A DNA stretch of 39,803 nt from VBAS01 sp035318985 (GCA_035318985.1 DATHDP010000055.1:1-39803), one strand, 5' to 3'. Numbered from the stretch's first letter, positions 27,884 through 37,837 are shown. Program-made: numbers and translations. The notes: generated by a model not told the origin, from the letters alone.

Positions 27884-27943
27884 CTCACAGATGACACGGA
27901 TTTTCACGGATTGGTTTCTGTGTAAATCTGTGTAATCAGTGAG
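27884..27943. repeat. Long imperfect inverted repeat after the DUF4097-like gene
   Basis: Two 27-bp arms (27884-27910 and 27917-27943) pair at 22 of 27 positions around a 6-base loop, starting 5 bp after the stop codon. The arms consist of repeats of the ACACGGATTTTCAC / TGTGTAAATCTGTG kind, which also make each arm internally repetitive. AAATAAAA follows. It resembles a dispersed palindromic repeat of the REP or MITE-remnant type seen in Bacteroidota intergenic regions (recalled, not searched). It could also stop or slow transcription into P9. Confidence 0.65.
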
Positions 27944-27945
27944 AA

Positions 27946-28033
27946 ATAAAAGCTGAATAGAAGTACTGAACGTACAAGAGTGCGACGCAAGGGACGATAA
28001 ATAGAATTACAAATGTTGACAACATAAAGCTCA
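27946..28033 (+). repeat. 88-bp repeated leader element, copy 1 (before P9)
   Basis: This segment aligns without gaps to 37975-38062, with 80 of 88 bases identical including a perfectly conserved 31-bp core (27968-27998). Within the element a word of the GATGAATAGAATTAC type occurs twice, 44 bp apart (27952-27966 and 27996-28010), so the element may itself be one and a third copies of a 44-bp unit. It ends 5 bp before the P9 start codon. Candidate roles are an internal promoter or operator, or a recombination scar. Confidence 0.8.
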
Positions 28034-28038
28034 AAGCC

Positions 28039-30489
28039 ATGCTAAAACATTATTTCAAGATCGCAGTACGAAATCTTGGTCGTCAAAAGATCCTTTCGTT
28101 TATCAATATATCAGGCTTATCAATCGGGCTTGCCTGTTTTTCATTATTTCTTTTGTATGCCGTGAATGAATTCAGCTTTGATCGCTTTCACAGCAATGCA
28201 AATAATATTTATCGTGTTTATCGCTGGACCAATGCTTTGGATGGTCGCGAAGCCGAAGGGGATGTTTATATGCCATCTCCACTCGGTCCTGCAATGAAGG
28301 CTGATCTGCCGGATGTGGCAAATTATGTTCGCTTGCGTGATGGCTGGGGCGAAAGTTTTATAAAAGTTGATGGAGCTGTAAGACGTATGAATATGACTTA
28401 TGCTGATCCATCTCTTTTTACAATTTTTTCTTTTCCGTTAAAATATGGAACTCCACAGGGTGCATTGAAGGAATTACAAAACCTTGTTATAACAAGATCA
28501 AAAGCAAGAGAACTTTTTGGAATGGATAATGTAGTTGGGCGTACGATCGAAATAAAAATTGAAGAAACATTTGTTCCATTTACAGTAACCGGTGTTGCTG
28601 AAAATATTCCAGCCAATTCTTCTATTCAGTTTGATCTGCTTGGAAATTTCAATTACATGGAATCAACTAAGTCAGGCAAAAGAGGAGTTAATAACTGGAA
28701 CAGGTCATCTTATATTACTTATGTTCAGTTAAACGCAGGCAGTGGGTTGGTTAACGATGTTCAAAAGCTCGGATCATTCCGTCATAAATATTATCCAGAG
28801 GAAGAAAAAGAATTAAAAGATAGAGGGTATAAATGGGAAGGGAATAACCCGCCTGTTCGATTTGGTTTGCAACCACTAAGGGCAGGACATACAGATACAA
28901 AAATATATGGCGGTTCTGTCGAACAAGTCAATCCAAAAACGATCTGGATCTTATTAAGTATTGCAACAGGTGTTTTATTAATTGCTTGTATCAATTTTAC
29001 AACGCTGGCAATTGGCCGTTCAGCAAGAAGAGCAAAAGAAGTTGGTGTAAGAAAAGTAATTGGCAGTGAAAGAAAACATTTGATCATACAGTTCCTGGCT
29101 GAAGCGATCCTGCTTAGTGTTTTGTCATTGCTTATTGCATTGTTACTGGTAAAACTTTTACTTCCTTATTTCAATCACCTTTCAGGCCGTGAGATGCAAT
29201 TTTCTTTTTCATTATATCCTGAAATATCGTGGATGCTTGCAGGACTTACTTTACTTGTTGGTTTGTTAGCTGGTAGTTATCCTGCATTAATATTATCGGG
29301 CTTCAGACCAATTGAAGTTTTGAAGAGTAAGATCAAAGTAAGTGGCTCAAATTTTTTTACAAAATCACTTGTCACTGTTCAGTTTGCTTTATCAATAGGA
29401 TTGATCATTTGTACGATGGTCATTTTACAACAAACAAAATACATGAGCAGTAAGAATCCCGGTTTTAATAAAGAAAATATAGTTGTTGTAGATGCAAGTG
29501 ATACAAAAACAAAGGAGATCTATCCTTTATTTAAACAGGCACTTATTTCAAGAACTGATATTGCTGGTGTAGCAAGTGCTGAACTTGGATTGGGTGAAGG
29601 AACAGGATGGAGCAGTTCAGGATTTGAATATAACGGAACACACAAAGACGTTTTCGAATATTTTATTGACCAGGATTATATCTCCCTGATGGGAATGAAA
29701 TTACTGGCAGGAAGAAATTTTGATCCAAAGATCTCATCCGATACTGTTAACTCAGTTATTGTTAACGAAGCAATGGTAAAAGATTTTGGATGGACAGTTG
29801 AAACTGCAGTGGGACAGGTGTTAAAAGGATACTATGAAAAAGCGCCTCTTGAAAAAATGCCCACAGTGATCGGCGTTGTTAAGAATTTTAATTTCCGTCC
29901 ATTTAGAGAAGAAATAAAACCGCAGATGTTTCATCAATTTGCGGAATATGCACCATATAAATTTTTTGTACGTATAAAACCCGGTAATCCTGCGCCTGCT
30001 TTGGCCGCTATGCAAAAAGCATGGACAGGAGCTGTGGCCGATCTTCCATTCAAATACAGTTTTCTTGATGAAAGCCTCGATAATTTTTATAAGGCAGAAA
30101 AAAAATGGAGCAATATTATTGGATGGGCCGGCGGTATTTCTGTTTTTCTTGCTTGTCTTGGATTGTTTGGTCTTGCTGCATTAACTGCGATTAATCGTAC
30201 AAAAGAAATTGGAATTCGTAAAGTGTTGGGTGCATCGTTAACGGGAATTGTAACATTATTATCAAAAGATTTTTTAAAGCTTGTTGTTATTGCTTTGGTC
30301 ATTGCAACACCACTGGCCTGGTATTTTATGAATAAATGGTTACAGGATTTTGCTTATCGTATCTCAATTGGCTGGTGGGTATTTATTGCTGCTGGTGCAT
30401 TAGCGATCATTATTGCTTTTGTGACTATAGGGCTACAAGCTGTAAAAGCTGGCGTTGCTAATCCGGTAAAAAGTTTAAGAACGGAATAA
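28039..30489 (+). CDS. Permease P9, FtsX/MacB-type (divergent)
   Basis: 816 residues. TM1 (about 21-42) is INISGLSIGLACFSLFLLY, followed by NEFSFDRFHSNANNIYRVYR. The first coupling loop is unusual: CINFTTLAIGRSARRAKEVGVRK (317-339), with TTLAIG replacing INLSTA. The second is RTKEIGIRKVLGAS and the tail is VKSLRTE. The second periplasmic domain holds the insertion LKGYYEKAPLEKMP near 595-608, absent by eye from P1. The gene opens the second permease block: the 160-bp gap upstream has an inverted repeat and the 88-bp element, so it may have its own promoter. It begins MLKHYFKIAVRNL. Confidence 0.93.
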   Translation: MLKHYFKIAVRNLGRQKILSFINISGLSIGLACFSLFLLYAVNEFSFDRFHSNANNIYRVYRWTNALDGREAEGDVYMPSPLGPAMKADLPDVANYVRLRDGWGESFIKVDGAVRRMNMTYADPSLFTIFSFPLKYGTPQGALKELQNLVITRSKARELFGMDNVVGRTIEIKIEETFVPFTVTGVAENIPANSSIQFDLLGNFNYMESTKSGKRGVNNWNRSSYITYVQLNAGSGLVNDVQKLGSFRHKYYPEEEKELKDRGYKWEGNNPPVRFGLQPLRAGHTDTKIYGGSVEQVNPKTIWILLSIATGVLLIACINFTTLAIGRSARRAKEVGVRKVIGSERKHLIIQFLAEAILLSVLSLLIALLLVKLLLPYFNHLSGREMQFSFSLYPEISWMLAGLTLLVGLLAGSYPALILSGFRPIEVLKSKIKVSGSNFFTKSLVTVQFALSIGLIICTMVILQQTKYMSSKNPGFNKENIVVVDASDTKTKEIYPLFKQALISRTDIAGVASAELGLGEGTGWSSSGFEYNGTHKDVFEYFIDQDYISLMGMKLLAGRNFDPKISSDTVNSVIVNEAMVKDFGWTVETAVGQVLKGYYEKAPLEKMPTVIGVVKNFNFRPFREEIKPQMFHQFAEYAPYKFFVRIKPGNPAPALAAMQKAWTGAVADLPFKYSFLDESLDNFYKAEKKWSNIIGWAGGISVFLACLGLFGLAALTAINRTKEIGIRKVLGASLTGIVTLLSKDFLKLVVIALVIATPLAWYFMNKWLQDFAYRISIGWWVFIAAGALAIIIAFVTIGLQAVKAGVANPVKSLRTE

Positions 30490-30500
30490 AATTATTTTCT

Positions 30501-32948
30501 ATGTTCAGAAATTATCTAACAACAGCGTTCCGCAATATTTTTAAAAAGAAAGGCTATAGCCTTTTGAACATCTTTGGCCTGACCATTGGAATGAGTTGCT
30601 GTCTTCTTATTTTCCATTATGTTTCTTATGAAAAAAGTTATGATGATTTTGTTCCAGATTCAAAGAATGTCGTTCGTCTGCGGTTAGATAGTTATCAAAA
30701 AGGCAAGCTTGCCTGGCAATCAGCAACAGTTTATCCTGCTATTGCACCTCACTTGAAAAAGGATTACCCTGAGGTAGAAGATTTTTGCAGGATCATAGAT
30801 GCGAATCTTTTATTATCCACAGAAAACAATACTGTAAAGTTTAATGAGAACAAAGGCTACTATGCCGAGCCTTCTTTTTTAAACATGTTTGGTCTCAAAT
30901 TAACTGAAGGCAATAGCAAACAAGTATTAGACGGTCCCGATAAGATGATCGTTTCTGAAAGCATGGCAAAAAAATACTTCGGAAATGAAGAGGCTGTCGG
31001 AAAAAAACTGATTCAACGGGACCAGGACCAGGTACAAGCTTATGAGATAACAGGAGTATTTAAAGACTATCCGGCAAATTCACATCTTGATATCAAATAT
31101 CTTGTTTCATGGTCCACTTTTGATAAATATCTGAGAGCACAGGGTGATACATCTAATGCTCTTGAAACAAGCTTTGGATGGTATGACTTCTATAGCTATT
31201 TGAAATTGAAGCCAGGGGTCGACTGGAAAAAGTTCGAGAAAAAGATGCCTGCATTTTGTGATCGTTACATCAATAGCCAGGATTGGTATAAAAAGAATAA
31301 TAATAAAGCGGAATTGTACCTGATGCCGGTAACCGATCTTCATCTTTATTCAAATTATAACCAGGAAGCTGAAGTAAATGGAAATGGACAAGCTGTAAAT
31401 TTTTTATTCCTCATTGCTGTTTTTATTATTGGTATTGCATGGATCAATTATATCAATCTTGCAACGGCAAGATCTGCGGAGAGAGCAAGAGAAGTGGGAA
31501 TGCGGAAAGTATTAGGTGCGGCAAGATCAAATCTTATCAGGCAATTCATGATGGAAAGTTTTTTACTCAACCTGATAGGCTTCTTATTATCTATCGGGGT
31601 TTTCATGTTGTTGCTTCCTGCTTTCGACCGCTTCCTGGGCAGAGATACGTATACTCATTTTACGTTATCTCCGTTATACTGGCAATTATTTTTTGCATTG
31701 TTCATCCTTGGAACATTTTTATCCGGTGTTTATCCTGCTTTTGTTTTAGCTAGTTTCCGCCCGATCGTTGTCTTAAAAGGTGTTTTTAAAAATACTGCCG
31801 GCGGCATCAATCTTAGAAAAGGTTTAATAGTAACACAATTTGTGATCTCAGTAGTGTTGATCGCCGGTACTATTATAGTTTACCAGCAAGTAAGATATAT
31901 GCGCAATCAAAAACTGGGAGTAAATATCGATCAAACTCTTGTTCTTAAAGGTGCCAACTCTTTGCAGGACTCTCTTTATGGAACAACATTCCAACCATTC
32001 AAAACAGAATTATTAAAACAGCCGGAAATAAGATCGGTAATTGCTTCATCAAATGTGATGGGTAAAGAAATTTACTGGACTAACGGAACAAGAAGACTGG
32101 ACTCGCAGAATGAAACATCTGTCACACTTTATTATATGGGAGTTGATTATGATTTTGTACCCGGGTATGAAATAAAATTACTCGCCGGCAGAAATTTTTC
32201 AAAGGATTTTAAAACAGATGAAAGGGGAGTACTTCTTAATCAAAAGGCAGTCGAATTGTTAGGATATAAAAGCCCCGATGATGCTATCAATAGCAAATTA
32301 AGTCGAGGCAGAAGGGATACATTGACAGTGGTAGGTGTGCTGGCTGATTATCACCACCAGGGTTTGCAGAAAGTAATTGACCCGATGATATTTCTATTGT
32401 ATCCAAATACCCGTGGCTTTTATTCGGTGAAAGTACAGACAGCTAACCTGCCTCAAACTATTGCCGCCGTTAATAAAACATGGAATAAATATTTCCCGGC
32501 TGATCCTATGGAATATTTTTTCCTTGACGAAAACTTTAGCCAACAATATAAAGCTGACCAGTTATTCGGAAAAGTGTTTGGAATATTCGCATTTCTCGCA
32601 ATCCTGATCGCTTGTTTTGGGTTGCTGGGGTTATCAGCCTATAATGTTTTGCAGCGGACAAAGGAGATCGGCATTCGTAAAGTGCTGGGAGCTTCTGTTC
32701 AAAATATCCTGTTTTTGTTATCAACAGATTTTCTCAAGTTGGTCATTGTTGCTTTATTCATTGCAATACCTGTTGGCTGGTATATAATGCATTCATGGTT
32801 GCGGGACTTTGCATACCGCATCAGTATTCATTGGTGGGTATTCATCATTGCTGCAGTAATAGCTGTCTTGATAGCTTTTTTAACGATAAGCACACAGGCT
32901 ATGAAAGCTGCTTTGACAAACCCTGTAAAGAGTTTAAGAACAGAATAA
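30501..32948 (+). CDS. Permease P10, FtsX/MacB-type (subfamily B)
   Basis: 815 residues and the partner of P2. Both have (E/A)E(I/V)NG(D/N)G before TM2 (about 290-297 here), AWINYINLATAR at 313-324, LG(I/V)(D/N)IDQTLV after TM5 and a FFLD-x(5)-QY(R/K)ADQ-FG run before TM6. After TM1 it reads SYEKSYDDFVPDSKNVVRL, lacking the DELSYD...IYR motif. Coupling loops are RAREVGMRKVLGAARSNL and RTKEIGIRKVLGAS, and the tail is VKSLRTE. Relative to P2 the first periplasmic domain is about 10 residues longer, containing a Trp/Tyr-rich stretch (FGWYDFYSY). It starts 11 bp after P9. Confidence 0.93.
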   Translation: MFRNYLTTAFRNIFKKKGYSLLNIFGLTIGMSCCLLIFHYVSYEKSYDDFVPDSKNVVRLRLDSYQKGKLAWQSATVYPAIAPHLKKDYPEVEDFCRIIDANLLLSTENNTVKFNENKGYYAEPSFLNMFGLKLTEGNSKQVLDGPDKMIVSESMAKKYFGNEEAVGKKLIQRDQDQVQAYEITGVFKDYPANSHLDIKYLVSWSTFDKYLRAQGDTSNALETSFGWYDFYSYLKLKPGVDWKKFEKKMPAFCDRYINSQDWYKKNNNKAELYLMPVTDLHLYSNYNQEAEVNGNGQAVNFLFLIAVFIIGIAWINYINLATARSAERAREVGMRKVLGAARSNLIRQFMMESFLLNLIGFLLSIGVFMLLLPAFDRFLGRDTYTHFTLSPLYWQLFFALFILGTFLSGVYPAFVLASFRPIVVLKGVFKNTAGGINLRKGLIVTQFVISVVLIAGTIIVYQQVRYMRNQKLGVNIDQTLVLKGANSLQDSLYGTTFQPFKTELLKQPEIRSVIASSNVMGKEIYWTNGTRRLDSQNETSVTLYYMGVDYDFVPGYEIKLLAGRNFSKDFKTDERGVLLNQKAVELLGYKSPDDAINSKLSRGRRDTLTVVGVLADYHHQGLQKVIDPMIFLLYPNTRGFYSVKVQTANLPQTIAAVNKTWNKYFPADPMEYFFLDENFSQQYKADQLFGKVFGIFAFLAILIACFGLLGLSAYNVLQRTKEIGIRKVLGASVQNILFLLSTDFLKLVIVALFIAIPVGWYIMHSWLRDFAYRISIHWWVFIIAAVIAVLIAFLTISTQAMKAALTNPVKSLRTE

Positions 32949-32957
32949 AAATATAAC

Positions 32958-35417
32958 ATGTTTAAAAATTATTTCAAAACCGCATTCAGAAGTTTGATCC
33001 GTAACAAGAATTACGCTATTATCAACATTGCCGGGCTGGCTGTTGGTATTGCCGTTTGTATGATGATCTTTATCATTATACAATTTCAAACAAGCTATGA
33101 TACTTTTCATTCAAAGAAAGATCGGATCTATCGTGTATTGACTGAATCTCATCATGCAGACGCAGCAAATATTACTTATGGAAAAAACGTTCCTTTTCCA
33201 ATGCCCGCAGGACTAAAAACTACTTTTCCTCAACTTGAACAAGTAGCCCCGGTCTATGCAAGCCACAATGATGAGTTACAGGTACTCGATGATAACGGAA
33301 CGCCTGTAAAAAATTTTAAAGAGCAGAGCGGTGTATTTTATACATCGCCTTCATTCTTTAACATGTTTAATTTTCCGCTGCTCGCAGGTTCATATGAATC
33401 ATTAAAAGATCCGGACAATGTATTGCTTACAAAAGAGATCGCAGAAACTTATTTCGGTGACTGGAAAACAGCAATAGGCAAAACAATTAAAATAAGAGGA
33501 TATTATAGCATGGGTGCAGGATTGTTTCAGTTTCCGGCAACACCGCTAAAAGTTTCAGGCATTCTCGCAACAATACCGGCCAATACAGACTTTCAGCTAA
33601 AATTGGTGGTTGCCTATGGAACAGATTTTACAGGAGATAAAGAATACGGATTTCAACAACCCGAGTGGAATCAATCAGCACCTGATTTTGGTTGTTATGT
33701 TTTGTTGCCGCCGAATATTTCTGCTAACAACTTTAATCAACAATTAAGCGCATACACACGAAAGGTACAACCTGCCGACAATAAGGATAGCTATATTATC
33801 CAACCATTAAATGCTGTGCATTACGATGCGGCAGCAGGAAATTACAGCAACAAAACAATCAGTCATCAACTGCTCAATGTATTGTGGCTGATCGCAGCAT
33901 TCATACTGTTAATTGCCTGCGTAAACTTTATCAACCTCTCCACTGCGCAAGCTGTTAACCGGGCAAAGGAGGTTGGCGTAAGAAAAGTTTTGGGAAGTAA
34001 TAGATCTCAATTGCGGATCCAATTCATCTTTGAAACATTTTTGATTGTTACAATTGCTGTAATACTTGCAGCAGTCATTACACTTCTTGCATTGCCTTAT
34101 GTAAATCAACTATTAGAACTTTCGCTTTCATTCAAAATTCTAACCAATCCCGCAGTTATTTTATTTCTTTTGGCTGTAACAATTGTTGTAACTGTACTTG
34201 CCGGTTTCTATCCTTCTATTGTTTTATCACGTTTCAATCCTGTTAATGCTTTAAAGAGTAAACTCGCCGGAAATGCTACAAAGGGAATTTCATTAAGAAG
34301 AGGGTTGGTAGTGTTTCAATTCGTCATTGCACAGGCATTGATCATTGGAACACTCATCATTGTACAGCAAATGAATTATTTTATGGATCAACCGCTGGGC
34401 TTTGATAAAGAGGCGATCGTAAATGTTCCTTATCGTCCGGACAGTACCGGCGTCAAGCTGACGGATTATTTAAAGCAGCAGTTATTATCAAACGGGGTGC
34501 AGGCGGTAAGCTTCAGTTCCAACTCCCCGATAGAAGATGATAATAATATGTTTACCACATTCAAATTTGATCATGCAATAAAGGATGCAGACTTCCAGGC
34601 TATTACCAAATTCGCCGACAATGACTATGTGCCGACTTATAAATTACAACTGGTAGCCGGAAAAAATTTGAAACCTTCTGGTTGGACACAAGAATTTTTG
34701 GTAAATGAATCATTCGTGAAAAGTTTAGGGCTTAAAAAACCGGAAGATATAATCGGTAAAGAAATAAGTATGATGAATGGTTTAATAAAATGTCCTGTTG
34801 TTGGTGTACTGAAAGATTTTAATGACAGGTCTTTGCGCCAGGACCTGGCACCATTACTTATTGCCACAAACAGCACGATGTACCGGCAGGCTTCAATAAA
34901 ACTTTCAACTGCAAACATTGCTTCTTCCATGCAATCCATCAAAAAAATATGGGAGAAAGCATTTCCAAATCATGTTTATGAATACAGGTTTTTAGATGAT
35001 AAAATTGAAAGTTTTTACAAGCAGGAAAACCAGTTATCAAACCTCTACAAGATCTTCGCTGTCATTGCTATTTTTCTCAGTTGTCTTGGCTTGTATGGAC
35101 TCGCTTCATTTATGGCAGTACAAAGAATAAAGGAAGTGGGTATCAGGAAAGTGCTTGGTGCCTCTATTAGCGGTGTTGTATATCTTTTTTCAAAAGAGTT
35201 TATTATTCTCATCACTATCGCCTTCATCATTGCTTCACCTGTTGCGTGGTATTTTATGAATCAATGGTTACAGGATTATGTGTACAGGATAAATATAAGC
35301 TGGTGGATCTTTATTGTTGGCGGCATATCAGCAATAATTATTGCTTTAATAACTGTGAGTTTCCAGGCAATTAAAGCAGCACTTGCTAACCCTGTGAAAT
35401 CATTACGATCCGAATAA
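32958..35417 (+). CDS. Permease P11, FtsX/MacB-type (subfamily A-like)
   Basis: 819 residues, the longest complete permease here. TM1 is INIAGLAVGIAVCMMIFIII, and the following residues are QTSYDTFHSKKDRIYRV, without DEL. The first periplasmic domain has a hydrophobic, aromatic insertion (YYSMGAGLFQFPATP near 181-195) not seen in the others. TM2 region: NFINLSTAQAVNRAKEVGVRKVLGSN, with Gln for Arg in STAR. The second coupling loop is RIKEVGIRKVLGAS and the tail is VKSLRSE, the only Ser variant. The second domain opens with VPYRPDSTGVKLT. It starts 9 bp after the P10 stop. Confidence 0.93.
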   Translation: MFKNYFKTAFRSLIRNKNYAIINIAGLAVGIAVCMMIFIIIQFQTSYDTFHSKKDRIYRVLTESHHADAANITYGKNVPFPMPAGLKTTFPQLEQVAPVYASHNDELQVLDDNGTPVKNFKEQSGVFYTSPSFFNMFNFPLLAGSYESLKDPDNVLLTKEIAETYFGDWKTAIGKTIKIRGYYSMGAGLFQFPATPLKVSGILATIPANTDFQLKLVVAYGTDFTGDKEYGFQQPEWNQSAPDFGCYVLLPPNISANNFNQQLSAYTRKVQPADNKDSYIIQPLNAVHYDAAAGNYSNKTISHQLLNVLWLIAAFILLIACVNFINLSTAQAVNRAKEVGVRKVLGSNRSQLRIQFIFETFLIVTIAVILAAVITLLALPYVNQLLELSLSFKILTNPAVILFLLAVTIVVTVLAGFYPSIVLSRFNPVNALKSKLAGNATKGISLRRGLVVFQFVIAQALIIGTLIIVQQMNYFMDQPLGFDKEAIVNVPYRPDSTGVKLTDYLKQQLLSNGVQAVSFSSNSPIEDDNNMFTTFKFDHAIKDADFQAITKFADNDYVPTYKLQLVAGKNLKPSGWTQEFLVNESFVKSLGLKKPEDIIGKEISMMNGLIKCPVVGVLKDFNDRSLRQDLAPLLIATNSTMYRQASIKLSTANIASSMQSIKKIWEKAFPNHVYEYRFLDDKIESFYKQENQLSNLYKIFAVIAIFLSCLGLYGLASFMAVQRIKEVGIRKVLGASISGVVYLFSKEFIILITIAFIIASPVAWYFMNQWLQDYVYRINISWWIFIVGGISAIIIALITVSFQAIKAALANPVKSLRSE

Positions 35418-35428
35418 ATAATAATTAT

Positions 35429-37837
35429 ATGTTTAAAAATTATTTAAAAACCGCTTTCAGGAACCTGGGTAAAAACAAACTTTATTCGGGTATTAATATT
35501 ATTGGTTTAACGATCGGGCTTGCTGCTTGCCTGTTGATCGGTGTGTTTATTAACCATGAGTTAAGCTATGATAAATTCAATGCCAATGCAGAACGGATCG
35601 TAAGAGCTACAATGGAATATAAGAGAGCAGAAACTGTAAATACAACTGCCACCACAGGAACTAAAGTTGGGCCCCAGTTTAAAAGAACATTTCCTGCTGT
35701 AGAAGAATATACAAGAACTTTTATCAGTCATGGAATTATTAAGTATGGTGAAAAGATATTTGATGAACAACGAATTCTTTTTGCTGATCAGCCACTTTTT
35801 AAAATATTTTCTTTTAACCTGGTAGAAGGTGATGCTTTGTCGGCATTAGATGCGCCTGATAAAATTGTGTTGACAAGATCAATGGCCCAGAAATATTTTG
35901 GTAACAATAGTTATCAGGATGCGATCAATAAAACAATAACGGTATTTGGAAAGGATATGAAAGTGTCTGCGATCTGTGAAGATGTGCCACAGAATTCACA
36001 GATCAAATTTGATTTTGTTACCCATTTTTTTAACCTGGGCAATTATGTTAAAGCTGAAAAATGGTGGGAAGCAAACTGGATCACTTACCTGCTTGTGAGA
36101 GATAAAAAAGATATTCCATTACTGCAACAGCAAATTGCAGGATACATGAAAACTAGTGAAGTAAGAACGGAGGCAAAACTAGAAGGCAATGATTATCTCA
36201 CTTATCATCTTGAACCATTAAAAACTGTACACTTAAGATCATCGTTGGCAGGATTTGAACCAAACGGCAACATGACATATATATATATGTTTGGCGTCAT
36301 TGCAATACTGATATTGATCATTGCATTTGCTAATTATACTAATCTTGCTACTGCACAATCAACAGGCAGGGGAAATGAAATAGGAATGCGGAAAGTTTTG
36401 GGGGCATCAAAGAAGCAGGTATTCTTTCAGTTCATTGGTGAGTCAACTGTTATTACTTTTCTTTCGGCAGCTCTTGCATTGGCGCTGAGTATTTTTTTAA
36501 TTCCATATTTTAATAATATTACCGGTAAAGAGTTTACTTCTGTAATATTATTACAACCTGTTCCTGTTATTTCACTTGCCTTATTTGCAATAGTAGTAAG
36601 TTTTCTTGCTGGCTTTTATCCGGCGATGATATTGTCTGGAACAAAAGTGCTGGGAGTTTTAAAAAAAGGATTTCGTATTACTGGTGGCAGTGGAGCACTT
36701 CGAGAGTCTTTGATAGTAATTCAATTCAGCATTTCAGTTTTCCTGATCATCTATACAGCTATCATTTTACAGCAAATGCATTTTATACAAAAAAAGAATT
36801 TGGGATATGACAAAGAACATATTGCCGTATTGCCCATCGGGGGAAAGATGCTGGACAATTTTCAAAGTATTAAAGAAGCAATTACACAGGTTCCAGGAGT
36901 TGAAGGAGTGACCGCGGCTTATGAAACACCCGAATTTGTAGAGTGGGGCGATGGTATAACTGTTACGGATGAAAATGGAAAAAAAGAAATTTCATTAAAT
37001 GCAATGCCGGTTGATCTTGATTTTACAAAAACAATGAAAATGCAATTGCTTGCCGGTCGTGATTTTCAGCAATCGGATTTTGCGATAATGGATACTACAA
37101 ATGATTATGCAAATTTTCGTCAACCTTATATTATTAATGAATCATTGGCCAATAAAATAGGTTGGACACCCGAGCAAGCTCTTGGTAAAATAATTGATAA
37201 AGGATCTCCCGGCCCGATAGTGGGAGTAATTAAGGATTTTAATTTTAGTAGTCTTCGTGAACCAATAGGACCAATGTTAATTTTTCTTGGTCGTGGTTAT
37301 TCCCGTGCTTTTATGGCTCGTATTAATGGCCAGGATATGCGTCCGACGCTGGGACGGCTTGAAATGATGTGGAAGCAAAGAATACCTGACCGTCCATTTA
37401 CTTATCATTTTCTGGATGAGGATTATAACAAGTTATATGTTGGAGAACAACGTTCATCAACATTGTTTACAGTAGCTGCAACACTTGCCATATTGCTTGC
37501 ATGCTTAGGCTTATTTGGATTGGCTGCATTTACTACTGTACAAAGAACAAAAGAAATAGGAATACGAAGAGTGCTGGGTGCAAATATTACTAGCATCACC
37601 ATGCTGATAGCAAAGAATTTTTTAGTAATGATCGGCATTGCTATTCTTATTGCTATTCCATTAGCATGGTATGCAGGGAATCAGTGGCTGCAGGATTTTG
37701 CATTTAGAATTCCTGTGCAGGGTTGGGTATTTATTGCAGCATCTGTTGCTACAATATTGATCGCATTGATAACGGTAGGATTTCATTCAGTAAGATCGGC
37801 ATTGATGAACCCGGCGAAAAGTTTGAGAACAGAATAG
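35429..37837 (+). CDS. Permease P12, FtsX/MacB-type (divergent)
   Basis: 802 residues. TM1 is about 21-42 (GINIIGLTIGLAACLLIGVF). The first coupling loop is the most altered of the complete genes: ANYTNLATAQSTGRGNEIGMRKVLGASKKQV, replacing NRAKEVGIRK. The second is RTKEIGIRRVLGAN with Arg for Lys, and the tail is AKSLRTE. The second periplasmic domain includes WTPEQALGKIIDKGSPGPIVG, shortened before its last strands. It starts 11 bp after P11 and ends with TAG, the only such stop in the permease run. Downstream is a 243-bp gap with a GC-rich hairpin and the second 88-bp element. Confidence 0.92.
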   Translation: MFKNYLKTAFRNLGKNKLYSGINIIGLTIGLAACLLIGVFINHELSYDKFNANAERIVRATMEYKRAETVNTTATTGTKVGPQFKRTFPAVEEYTRTFISHGIIKYGEKIFDEQRILFADQPLFKIFSFNLVEGDALSALDAPDKIVLTRSMAQKYFGNNSYQDAINKTITVFGKDMKVSAICEDVPQNSQIKFDFVTHFFNLGNYVKAEKWWEANWITYLLVRDKKDIPLLQQQIAGYMKTSEVRTEAKLEGNDYLTYHLEPLKTVHLRSSLAGFEPNGNMTYIYMFGVIAILILIIAFANYTNLATAQSTGRGNEIGMRKVLGASKKQVFFQFIGESTVITFLSAALALALSIFLIPYFNNITGKEFTSVILLQPVPVISLALFAIVVSFLAGFYPAMILSGTKVLGVLKKGFRITGGSGALRESLIVIQFSISVFLIIYTAIILQQMHFIQKKNLGYDKEHIAVLPIGGKMLDNFQSIKEAITQVPGVEGVTAAYETPEFVEWGDGITVTDENGKKEISLNAMPVDLDFTKTMKMQLLAGRDFQQSDFAIMDTTNDYANFRQPYIINESLANKIGWTPEQALGKIIDKGSPGPIVGVIKDFNFSSLREPIGPMLIFLGRGYSRAFMARINGQDMRPTLGRLEMMWKQRIPDRPFTYHFLDEDYNKLYVGEQRSSTLFTVAATLAILLACLGLFGLAAFTTVQRTKEIGIRRVLGANITSITMLIAKNFLVMIGIAILIAIPLAWYAGNQWLQDFAFRIPVQGWVFIAASVATILIALITVGFHSVRSALMNPAKSLRTE

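Noticed and set aside
12590..37638. Recurrent antisense open frames opposite the permease genes, often opposite the coupling loops (for example 19158-19478, 30087-30302, 37423-37638)
   Set aside because: They recur because the sense sequence is conserved there and leaves few stops in the opposite frame. They have no leaders and no protein features of their own.
7436..37837. Permeases as lipoprotein-release (LolCE) or cell-division (FtsX) proteins
   Set aside because: They have two FtsX modules with two large periplasmic domains and 8 predicted spans. LolC/E and FtsX have 4 spans and one periplasmic domain.
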